This document shows positions 1 to 4,401 of a stretch of 5,730 bases of DNA, piece by piece. The stretch lies in the NCBI GenBank assembly GCA_900549865.1, contig URPU01000117.1, forward strand, positions 1 to 5,730. Reading direction: 5' to 3'. This DNA comes from an uncultured Eubacteriales bacterium (GTDB taxonomy: Bacteria; Bacillota; Clostridia; Oscillospirales; Oscillospiraceae). Within the stretch, counting starts at the first letter, position 1. Each line of letters begins with the position of its first letter. The notes under the pieces were generated by a model. It searched no databases, was not told the origin of the DNA, and was given only the letters and a program-made list of their open reading frames with translations. Made by a program: the position numbers and the translations under genes.

Positions 1-2
1 GG

Positions 3-173
3 AACAGCACCCTCACGGAGCTGACCCCCTATGCCCTCAGAGAGCTTGTCAAGGCAGTCTATGTAGAAGCGCCTGACAAGTCCAGCGGCAAACGCAGACA
101 GAAGGTACATATTGAGTACGACCTTGTGGGCTACATTCCCGTGGATGAGCTTCTAAAAGCGGAACAGGCATGA
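3..173 (+). CDS. Large serine recombinase, C-terminal end (partial)
   Basis: Only the last 56 codons and the TGA stop are present; the gene enters from the left edge. The visible part reads LTELTPYALRELVKAVYVEA, then a Lys/Arg-rich turn (KSSGKRRQK) and a beta-strand-like VHIEYDLVGYIPVDELL. This matches the C-terminal DUF4368-type tail of large serine recombinases carried by Firmicutes conjugative and mobilizable elements: a TPE/TPY-LREL(V/I) helix, then a 'xKRxQxVxIxYxxVG' strand. These proteins excise and integrate the element by serine-mediated double-strand exchange. The catalytic N-terminal domain and zinc-ribbon domain lie outside the window, so activity cannot be judged. Such genes usually sit at the extreme end of their element, so an element end is expected within the next few hundred bases. 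Family assignment rests on pattern memory over a short segment. Confidence 0.78.
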   Translation, partial: NSTLTELTPYALRELVKAVYVEAPDKSSGKRRQKVHIEYDLVGYIPVDELLKAEQA

Positions 174-192
174 CCGAAATCATGCCTGTTCC
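161..192. repeat. Perfect 13-bp inverted repeat over the recombinase stop codon
   Basis: GGAACAGGCATGA (161-173) is followed by a 6-base loop CCGAAA and its exact reverse complement TCATGCCTGTTCC (180-192). The left arm contains the recombinase's last codons and stop. The stem is strong enough to act as a transcript-end hairpin. The base run after it on the + strand (AAGAAAATTGAATTTT) is not a clean T-tract, so it is not a textbook intrinsic terminator. It may instead be a 3' stabilising or terminator structure, or an element-end repeat. Confidence 0.7.
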
Positions 193-363
193 AAGAAAAT
201 TGAATTTTACTGTCTTACCAGCAGGGAGCCTTTTGGCGCGCCCTTTTGTTCCTATAGGTATCTTATCGGTCCGGCGAACCGGAAGCCGTTGCTCCGAGCC
301 GGTGCGAATGGCAGACTCATCGGGAAGCTTACGCTTCTTATATGGACGGACATGCCCGGCGCG
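174..363. other. Gene-free stretch between mobile-element tail and csaA
   Basis: I find no credible gene here. It lies between the recombinase stop and the csaA stop, which converge on it. Besides the right arm of the inverted repeat above, it holds a direct repeat CCTTTTG (229-235 and 242-248) flanking GCGCGC, which creates a palindromic GGCGCGCC at 235-242. It also holds a small hairpin GAAGC-TTAC-GCTTC (324-337). No T-tract follows that hairpin on either strand, so I do not call it the csaA terminator. The attachment junction of the recombinase-bearing element probably falls in this stretch, but its exact position cannot be read from one sequence. Confidence 0.5.
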
Positions 364-693
364 TCAGCCGAGCTTGTCTCCGTTTTTGACCTTCATGTCC
401 GGCGTTATCAGCACCACGCCGCCCTCGCTGTAGGTTCCCAGAACGAGCACCTCCGACATGAAGTCGGCGATCTGCCGCGGCGGGAAGTTCACCACTGCCA
501 GCACCTGCTTGCCGATAAGCTCCTCCGGCTTATAGTGATCCGTTATCTGCGCCGACGACCTTTTCACGCCTATCTCTTCCCCGAAGTCGAGCGTCAGCTT
601 ATACGCCGGCTTCCTCGCCTTTTCAAAGACCTTCGCGTCCGTGATGGTCCCGGCGCGGATATCCAGCTTCATAAAATCATCAAATACAGCCAT
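364..693 (-). CDS. csaA: CsaA-type tRNA-binding protein/chaperone
   Basis: 109 residues, essentially the full length of B. subtilis CsaA, forming a single OB-fold tRNA-binding domain like the C-terminal domain of MetRS and Arc1p/EMAP II. Family hallmarks are visible: the start MAVFDDFMKLDIRAGTI (1-17), DFGEEIGVKRSSAQIT (36-51), GKQVLAVVNFPPRQIADFMSEVLVLG (61-86, containing the 'VNFPPR' signature), and a closing NGDKLG. Known members are homodimers that bind tRNA and have export-related chaperone activity; the cellular role is not firmly settled. The ATG at 691-693 has an AAAGGA ribosome-binding site at 703-708 (9-base spacing). It is isolated from its upstream neighbour by a terminator and has its own promoter. 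Its C-terminus is intact, so the neighbouring element did not insert into the gene. Confidence 0.93.
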   Translation of the reverse strand: MAVFDDFMKLDIRAGTITDAKVFEKARKPAYKLTLDFGEEIGVKRSSAQITDHYKPEELIGKQVLAVVNFPPRQIADFMSEVLVLGTYSEGGVVLITPDMKVKNGDKLG

Positions 694-725
694 TTCGTTC
701 CGTCCTTTCTTTTCGCCTTTTGTCT

Positions 726-755
726 ATCATATCACGCGCGCGGGGGATATTTCAA
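726..755 (-). promoter_or_regulatory. Predicted csaA promoter
   Basis: On the minus strand, TTGAAA (-35, at 750-755) and TATGAT (-10, at 726-731) are separated by 18 bases. The -10 is preceded by TGA, giving an extended TGn -10. It sits 33 bases upstream of the csaA ATG and just downstream of the terminator closing the previous operon, which is where a new promoter is needed. Confidence 0.6.
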
Positions 756-780
756 TTCCCTTTTCGGCGCGGGAATAAGC

Positions 781-819
781 AAAAACGGACACCGGCGGCA
801 TATGCCGGGTGTCCGTTTT
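781..819 (-). terminator. Intrinsic terminator of the rpsF-ssb-rpsR operon
   Basis: AAAAACGGACACCGGC (781-796) pairs with GCCGGGTGTCCGTTTT (804-819) across the loop GGCATAT. The stem is more than 12 bp with a single bulged base. Read on the minus strand, the stem runs into a T-run (complement of A781-A785). A shorter T-run on the other side makes it potentially bidirectional. It lies about 80 bases past the rpsR stop and upstream of the csaA promoter. Confidence 0.85.
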
Positions 820-898
820 CTGGTCTGCCTCCTTTTCCCGGCGGACGCAGAGGGGCTTCCCCTCGCGCGCCGGATATGGCGGCTTGTCAAATATTTTC

Positions 899-1138
899 TC
901 AGTCGGTCACGTAAGGCAGAAGAGCGATCTGACGGGATCTCTTTATCGCCTCGGTGAGCTCACGCTGATGCATGGCGCAAACGCCGGTCGTGCGGCGAGG
1001 CAGTATCTTGCTGCGCTCGGACAGGTAGCGTTTGAGCTTCGCGGTGTCCTTATAGTCGATGGACGTCGTCTTATCGACGCAGAACTGGCAAACTTTTCTG
1101 CGCTTGCGATTCTTGGGGTTGTTCTTATCGAAAGCCAA
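899..1138 (-). CDS. rpsR: 30S ribosomal protein S18, zinc-binding (C+) form
   Basis: 79 residues, the normal bacterial S18 length. S18 binds 16S rRNA with S6 in the platform of the small subunit. Diagnostic segments are RKRRKVCQFC (11-20), IDYKDTAKLKRYLSERSKILPRR (27-49), TGVCAMHQRELTEAIKRSRQIALLPY (51-76). CxxC at 17/20 plus C54 and H57 make a complete zinc-site set, so this is the C+ paralogue type; B. subtilis S18 lacks these residues. I chose a TTG start at 1136-1138 because a perfect AAGGAGGA site ends 7 bases before it and the protein then begins MAFDKNNPKNRKRRK. A longer in-frame ATG (1199-1201) would place the ribosome-binding site inside the coding region and add 21 non-homologous residues. 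It is the last gene of the S6-SSB-S18 operon. Confidence 0.96.
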   Translation of the reverse strand: MAFDKNNPKNRKRRKVCQFCVDKTTSIDYKDTAKLKRYLSERSKILPRRTTGVCAMHQRELTEAIKRSRQIALLPYVTD

Positions 1139-1145
1139 AGCTGAT

Positions 1146-1153
1146 TCCTCCTT
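1146..1153 (-). promoter_or_regulatory. rpsR ribosome-binding site (decides TTG start)
   Basis: AAGGAGGA on the minus strand, 7 bases before TTG at 1136-1138. An out-of-frame ATG overlaps the 5' side of this site. The spacing rules out starting inside the site and supports the unusual TTG initiator. Confidence 0.85.
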
Positions 1154-1165
1154 TTCATGAATAGC

Positions 1166-1222
1166 CGGACAGTAAATATGTCCGTGCCTGCAAGCAACCA
1201 ATGATCAGCGCCTGACGGCGCT
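1166..1222 (-). other. ssb-rpsR intergenic region with two hairpins
   Basis: Between the ssb stop and the rpsR ribosome-binding site, the transcript can form two perfect 6-bp hairpins. One is AGCGCC-GTCA-GGCGCT (1207-1222), just after ssb. The other is CGGACA-TATTTAC-TGTCCG (1166-1184), ending 12 bases before the rpsR Shine-Dalgarno. Neither is followed by a T-run, so they are not terminators. They could affect mRNA processing or S18 translation. The role is inferred only from position. Confidence 0.45.
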
Positions 1223-1242
1223 CTGTTCAGAGGCTGCTATGA

Positions 1243-1692
1243 TCAGAACGGCAGTTCCTCGTCGCCGTCGTCCAGCTCGGAGAACGCGGAGGTGGGAGCA
1301 GGGCTGCTGCTCTTTCCGGCGTCGTAGCTGTACGTGCTGTGGCTGGTGCTGCCGGTGTCGCCGTCGCGGCGGCGGCTCTCGCCGAAGTACATGTTGTCAA
1401 CGACTATTTCCGCGCTGCGGCGCTTGCCGCCCTCGCGGTCCGTCCAATCGCGGATCTGCAGCCGCCCGGAGACGACCGCCATACTGCCCTTGGTGAAATA
1501 CTTGCTGACAAACTCGGCTGTCTGGCGCCATGCGACGCAGTCGATAAAATCGGTCTGCTTCTCTCCGCCGTCGCGGCTGCCGAAATCGCGGTCCACCGCC
1601 ACAGTGAAGGACGCCACGGGGGTCTGCGACTGGGTATACCGAAGCTCGGGATCCCTCGTCAGACGGCCCATAATAACAATGTGATTAAGCAT
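1243..1692 (-). CDS. ssb: Single-stranded DNA-binding protein
   Basis: 149 residues, within the usual range for bacterial SSB. It coats single-stranded DNA as a tetramer during replication, repair and recombination, and recruits partners through its C-terminal tip. The N-terminal OB fold spans about residues 1-105: MLNHIVIMGRLTRDPELRYT, the conserved FTVAVDR (29-35), DFIDCVAWRQTAEFVSKYFTKG (48-69), and the GRLQIRDWTD segment (77-86) with W55 and W83 as likely DNA-stacking residues. A low-complexity Ser/Gly/Asp linker (about 107-136) leads to the acidic tip DDGDEELPF, the canonical partner-binding end. The ATG at 1690-1692 has an AAGGAG site (1701-1706) spaced 8 bases. That site overlaps the rpsF stop codon, so translation is probably coupled to rpsF. 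Confidence 0.97.
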   Translation of the reverse strand: MLNHIVIMGRLTRDPELRYTQSQTPVASFTVAVDRDFGSRDGGEKQTDFIDCVAWRQTAEFVSKYFTKGSMAVVSGRLQIRDWTDREGGKRRSAEIVVDNMYFGESRRRDGDTGSTSHSTYSYDAGKSSSPAPTSAFSELDDGDEELPF

Positions 1693-1704
1693 GATCCGCT
1701 CTCC

Positions 1705-2001
1705 TTACTCTGCGCGCAGAGTTATCAGGCGACGCAGGATGCCGTCGGTGATACCGAGGACACGGTCAAGCTCTGCGGGGAAATCAGCACCGCTGGTGAA
1801 CTTCATCAGCACATAGTAGCCCTCGGAAATGTAGTTGATCTCATAAGCGAGCTTGCGCTTGCCCATTTCCTCCAACTCTTCCAGAGTACCATTTGCCTCA
1901 ACAAGTGCCTTGAACTTCTCAACAACAGCTGCGGTCTCTTCCTCAGTGAAGTTGGGGTCGATAATGTACATTACTTCGTACTTCTCACTTGCTTTTGCCA
2001 T
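1705..2001 (-). CDS. rpsF: 30S ribosomal protein S6
   Basis: 98 residues, the standard S6 size. S6 pairs with S18 and binds the central domain of 16S rRNA. Visible family features are YEVMYIIDPNFTEEE (8-22), the EELEEMGKRKLAYEINYISEGYYVLMKF core (41-68), and the C-terminal LDRVLGITDGILRRLITL (78-95). The ATG at 1999-2001 is chosen because the consensus AAAGGAGGT site lies 6 bases upstream and MAKASEKYEVMYII matches family starts. An in-frame ATG at 2047-2049 would add 16 residues translated from the structured leader. It is the first gene of the operon. S6:S18 complexes autoregulate this operon in several bacteria, and the long leader here would suit that. Confidence 0.97.
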   Translation of the reverse strand: MAKASEKYEVMYIIDPNFTEEETAAVVEKFKALVEANGTLEELEEMGKRKLAYEINYISEGYYVLMKFTSGADFPAELDRVLGITDGILRRLITLRAE

Positions 2002-2076
2002 GATTGCACCTCCTTTTGGTCTATTGGCCCCTCCCCGAGAGAGGAGCAAGGATACCTGTCCATCTATTGACAGGCT
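2002..2076 (-). promoter_or_regulatory. Structured 5' leader of rpsF (candidate S6:S18 autoregulatory region)
   Basis: From the predicted start near 2075 to the rpsF ATG is about 74 bases. Near the 5' end is a perfect hairpin CCTGTC-AATAGATG-GACAGG (2055-2074). A second, longer but imperfect hairpin (2024-2049) pairs TTG-CTCCTCTC with GGGGAGGGG-CAA across a three-base loop, with a bulged C. Then comes the strong AAAGGAGGT site (2008-2016). The heptamer CAATAGA occurs twice, once in the first hairpin loop and once in the 3' flank of the second. S6:S18 mRNA motifs known in other bacteria carry a conserved CCG bulge. I could not place one here, so the regulatory assignment is tentative. Confidence 0.45.
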
Positions 2077-2081
2077 TAATA

Positions 2082-2109
2082 ATTATACCGTGTTTTTCCG
2101 CAATGTCAA
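2082..2109 (-). promoter_or_regulatory. Strong sigma-A promoter of rpsF-ssb-rpsR
   Basis: On the minus strand, TTGACA (2104-2109) and TATAAT (2082-2087) are both exact consensus hexamers, separated by 16 bases. This fits a highly expressed ribosomal-protein operon. It lies between the carD stop and rpsF, so the operon does not depend on read-through from carD. Confidence 0.9.
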
Positions 2110-2139
2110 GGCTTTTTTTGCGCCCATTGCGGGAAATTT

Positions 2140-2631
2140 TCACGCCTCGCCTATGCGGCTGGCTATGTAGTCCTCCACATCGCCCAGCTCCATCCCCAGC
2201 GCCACGGCAAGCTCCCCGTGCAGGATGTCCTTTGCGCGCTTCATCGTGGCCTCCGCGCGGCTGCTCTTGGTCTTGCGCTCGCTCATGCGCGCGCGCAGGC
2301 CCTTCACTATCGACACCAGCGCCTCGCAGGTGTGCAGCTTGAAAAGCTCTCTGTAAAATGCGTCAACATGGTTGAAGCGGCTGTCGTTGCATACGGCCGG
2401 GGCAATGCCCGGTATGGCGTCTATCAGCGCCTCCGCCTCCGCGCGGCTCATCACCGGGCGCATGTACGCCCCCGAATCCACCGGCGCAAAATATGTGCCC
2501 GTCCCCGTGAACGGCGTCAGGTAATAATACAGCTTCTCCGCAGACACGCCCGACATCTCCAGCGGGGCAATCTTCTCGACCGTGCACACTCCGTTCTCTC
2601 CGTAAATAATTTTGTCTCCTATCGCATACAT
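2140..2631 (-). CDS. CarD/CdnL-family RNA polymerase-binding transcription regulator
   Basis: 163 residues, the normal size for this family. The N-terminal RNA-polymerase interaction domain (about 1-60) shows the family start MYAIGDKIIYGENGVCTVEKI and a Tudor-like beta pattern including KLYYYLTPF (33-41) and TYFAPVD (46-52). The C-terminal part (about 64-160) is helical, as expected for the DNA-contacting domain: MSRAEAEALIDAI, then HVDAFYRELFKLHTCEALVSIVKGL, then RAEATMKRAKDILHGELAVALGM. CarD proteins bind the polymerase beta subunit and adjust open-complex stability. There is no tryptophan anywhere, so the Trp wedge used by mycobacterial CarD is absent. The ATG at 2629-2631 has AGGGG at 2641-2645 as ribosome-binding site. 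It is divergent from hemZ. No terminator is visible before the rpsF promoter, so some read-through is possible. Confidence 0.88.
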   Translation of the reverse strand: MYAIGDKIIYGENGVCTVEKIAPLEMSGVSAEKLYYYLTPFTGTGTYFAPVDSGAYMRPVMSRAEAEALIDAIPGIAPAVCNDSRFNHVDAFYRELFKLHTCEALVSIVKGLRARMSERKTKSSRAEATMKRAKDILHGELAVALGMELGDVEDYIASRIGEA

Positions 2632-2665
2632 TTAAAATTACCCCTACTTTATTCTTATCATCTCT

Positions 2666-2695
2666 ATTTTACAACATGTTCGCCGAAATTTCCAA
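2666..2695 (-). promoter_or_regulatory. Predicted carD promoter
   Basis: On the minus strand, TTGGAA (2690-2695) and TAAAAT (2666-2671) are 18 bases apart, matching 4 of 6 and 5 of 6 consensus positions. It lies 34 bases upstream of the carD ATG, in the divergent gap with hemZ. Confidence 0.5.
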
Positions 2696-2705
2696 CATAT
2701 TTTTT

Positions 2706-2736
2706 CGTTTTCCCTAAAATTTTTGTCCGTTTTCCC
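2706..2736. repeat. Direct repeat CGTTTTCCC with 22-bp period in the carD-hemZ divergent gap
   Basis: CGTTTTCCC occurs at 2706-2714 and again at 2728-2736, 22 bp start to start, about two turns of the helix. The pair sits between the two divergent predicted promoters. Spacing and placement suit an operator for a dimeric regulator, but the surroundings are T/C-rich and the repeats could arise by composition alone. Confidence 0.35.
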
Positions 2737-2746
2737 AATTTGTCTC

Positions 2747-2775
2747 TTTTCATATGCCGCCATGTCTGGTACAAT
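2747..2775 (+). promoter_or_regulatory. Predicted hemZ-kinase promoter
   Basis: TACAAT (2770-2775) is preceded by TGG, giving an extended TGn -10. A weak -35, TTTTCA (2747-2752), lies 17 bases upstream. Transcription would start near 2782, leaving a leader of about 115 bases before hemZ. The weak -35 is partly offset by the extended -10. Confidence 0.5.
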
Positions 2776-2794
2776 TACATGATAAATCAGGCGG

Positions 2795-2899
2795 GTGTTC
2801 TGCCCTTTCTGCGGTGCACGTGGGGAATCCTATTCATATTTCCCGTACCATTTGCCGCCGTGTGGGGATGCTCGCCGGATATTCGGAGATTTGCCGTGA
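2795..2899 (+). CDS. Possible 34-codon leader ORF with Cys/His pattern overlapping hemZ start
   Basis: Starting at GTG 2795, a short frame reads VFCPFCGARGESYSYFPYHL and continues for 14 more residues to a TGA at 2897-2899. That stop overlaps the hemZ GTG (2896-2898) as GTGA, an arrangement common in translationally coupled genes. It has C3-P-F-C6-G, the classic start of a zinc ribbon, plus H19 and C23. Against it, an AGGCGG abuts the start with no spacing, so there is no good ribosome-binding site, and the frame is short enough to occur by chance. I do not recognise a family. Confidence 0.22.
   Translation: MFCPFCGARGESYSYFPYHLPPCGDARRIFGDLP
2885..2888 (+). promoter_or_regulatory. hemZ ribosome-binding site (decides GTG start)
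   Basis: GGAG seven bases before GTG 2896. It settles the start of hemZ against the far longer open frame that extends upstream to 2218 through sequence antisense to carD. Confidence 0.7.
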
Positions 2900-4398
2900 A
2901 GCTTTACTTCTTTGGACATGATTATAAATACGCCGCCGAGCAGATCCTGCTGACGATGTTCCCGGCTGAGCGGCCGGAGTATCCCGCGGGGAAGCCGCAG
3001 GGCGACAGGATGGAGATACGCCTCAGCCGGGGCGAAAGCTTCGTCACGGCCACCTGCGCGCTGCATTCCGGCACCCAGTGCTGGCACGGGCGCGCCGCGG
3101 CAAAGGCGTCGCTGATGACGGACGATCTCATGACGGACAGATACTGCCAGCGCCTTATAAAAAACGCGGTCTACCGCGCCGCGCTCGCCTCCGGCATCGG
3201 CCGGCCGGCTTGGGGCGCGCTGACGGGCGTGCGGCCGGGGAAGCTTCTGTGCGGCCTTCTCAGGACCGCGCCCGATGAGGCCGCGGCGGAGAGGGAGTTT
3301 ATCGAGAAGTACGACGTCACGCCGGAGCGCGCGCGGCTGTGCCTTGACACCTGCCGCGAGACCCTGCGCGCACAGGCCAGCCTCGGCGCGCGCGACATCT
3401 GCCTTTACGTCGGTATTCCCTTCTGCCCCACGCGCTGCGCCTATTGCAGCTTCGTCAGCCAGTCCGTGGAGAAGAGCATGAAGCTCATCCCGCCGTTCCT
3501 CGACGCGCTTTATAAGGAGCTGGACGCCACGGCCGCCGTCGTGCGTGAGCTTGGCCTGCGCGTCGTGTCGGTGTACATGGGCGGCGGCACGCCCACAACG
3601 CTCAGCGCCTGCCAGCTCGACGAGCTGTGCACGCACCTTGCCGCGCGCTTCGACCTGTCCGCGCTGCGCGAATACACGGTCGAGGCCGGCCGCCCCGACA
3701 CGATAACGGATGAAAAGCTGCGCGTCCTGCGGCGGCACGGCGTTGACAGGATAAGCGTCAACCCGCAGACCATGTCCGACGCTGTGCTGGAGGTCATCGG
3801 CCGCCGCCACACGGCGCAGGACATCATCACGGCGCTGGAGGCCGTGCGCGCCGTCGGCGGCTTCGACGTGAATATGGACCTCATCGCGGGCCTGCCGTCC
3901 GACACGGTGGACTCCTTCCGCGCCACGCTTGAGAAGGTCCTCTCCCTCGCGCCGGAGAACGTGACCGTGCACACCCTGTCGCTGAAGAAAGGCTCGCGCA
4001 TCACGCTGGAGGGCGCAGCGCTGCCCACGGCGGCGGAGGTCGGCGCGATGCTCGACTACGCGCGCGCATCGCTCACAGCCGCGGGCTACGCCCCGTATTA
4101 CCTCTACAGGCAGAAGTTCATGTCCGGCGGCTTTGAAAACGTCGGCTGGGCGCGCGGCGGCCGCGTCAATCTCTACAACATATGTATAATGGAGGAGCTT
4201 TGCAGCATCCTCGCCATGGGCGGCGGCGGCTCGACGAAGCTCGTCTGCCCCGGCGGCGGGCGCAACATCCGCCTCATGGCGCCGAAGTACCCGCTTGAGT
4301 ATATAAACAATATCGACCGGACCTGTGCCGACAAGGACAGGATCCGCCGGTTTTATGAAGAAAACATCCAAGGCCACGCAATATGCAAGGAGGAATAA
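2896..4398 (+). CDS. hemZ: HemZ, radical SAM coproporphyrinogen III dehydrogenase-like protein
   Basis: 500 residues, the usual HemZ length. The N-terminal HemZ-specific region (about 1-165) begins VKLYFFGHDYKYAAEQILLT and includes WGALTGVRPGKLL (106-118). The radical SAM domain follows: the 4Fe-4S motif CPTRCAYC (C177, C181, C184) in GIPFCPTRCAYCSF, the SAM-binding YMGGGTPTTL (227-236), TVEAGRPDTIT (261-271), RISVNPQTM (285-293), and VNMDLIAGLPSDT (325-337). The C-terminal part has YYLYRQKFMSGGFENVGW and a Gly-rich GGGGSTK, as in HemN/HemW relatives. Members are annotated as oxygen-independent coproporphyrinogen III oxidases. In strict anaerobes without a full haem pathway the real substrate is uncertain. 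I chose GTG 2896 because GGAG (2885-2888) lies 7 bases upstream and homologous sequence starts there; the frame is open further upstream but that part does not resemble the family. It is followed after 3 bases by the kinase. Confidence 0.93.
   Translation: MKLYFFGHDYKYAAEQILLTMFPAERPEYPAGKPQGDRMEIRLSRGESFVTATCALHSGTQCWHGRAAAKASLMTDDLMTDRYCQRLIKNAVYRAALASGIGRPAWGALTGVRPGKLLCGLLRTAPDEAAAEREFIEKYDVTPERARLCLDTCRETLRAQASLGARDICLYVGIPFCPTRCAYCSFVSQSVEKSMKLIPPFLDALYKELDATAAVVRELGLRVVSVYMGGGTPTTLSACQLDELCTHLAARFDLSALREYTVEAGRPDTITDEKLRVLRRHGVDRISVNPQTMSDAVLEVIGRRHTAQDIITALEAVRAVGGFDVNMDLIAGLPSDTVDSFRATLEKVLSLAPENVTVHTLSLKKGSRITLEGAALPTAAEVGAMLDYARASLTAAGYAPYYLYRQKFMSGGFENVGWARGGRVNLYNICIMEELCSILAMGGGGSTKLVCPGGGRNIRLMAPKYPLEYINNIDRTCADKDRIRRFYEENIQGHAICKEE
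4387..4394 (+). promoter_or_regulatory. Kinase ribosome-binding site inside the hemZ end
   Basis: AAGGAGGA encodes part of the last HemZ residues (KEE) and lies 7 bases before the kinase ATG. Together with the 3-base gap this indicates one transcript and probable translational coupling. Confidence 0.85.
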
Positions 4399-4401
4399 AC
4401 A

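Noticed and set aside
850..864. Hairpin GAGGGG-CTT-CCCCTC downstream of rpsR as a terminator
   Set aside because: No T-tract on the minus strand; the much stronger hairpin at 781-819 with a T-run explains termination.
289..957. 222-codon + strand frame across csaA
   Set aside because: It is antisense to csaA, with no recognisable domain and no ribosome-binding site.
1139..1201. Longer rpsR start at ATG 1199-1201
   Set aside because: It would encode the Shine-Dalgarno as protein and add 21 residues absent from S18.
2002..2049. Longer rpsF start at ATG 2047-2049
   Set aside because: The extra 16 residues come from the leader hairpin and strong ribosome-binding site; S6 proteins start at the MAKASEKYEV position.
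2110..2139. carD terminator candidate (CCC-GCAAT-GGG)
   Set aside because: Only 3 bp of stem, and the following run on the minus strand is A, not T.
2218..2895. Upstream extension of the hemZ frame, open back to 2218
   Set aside because: It runs antisense through carD and the divergent promoter region, has no family similarity, and a ribosome-binding site supports GTG 2896.
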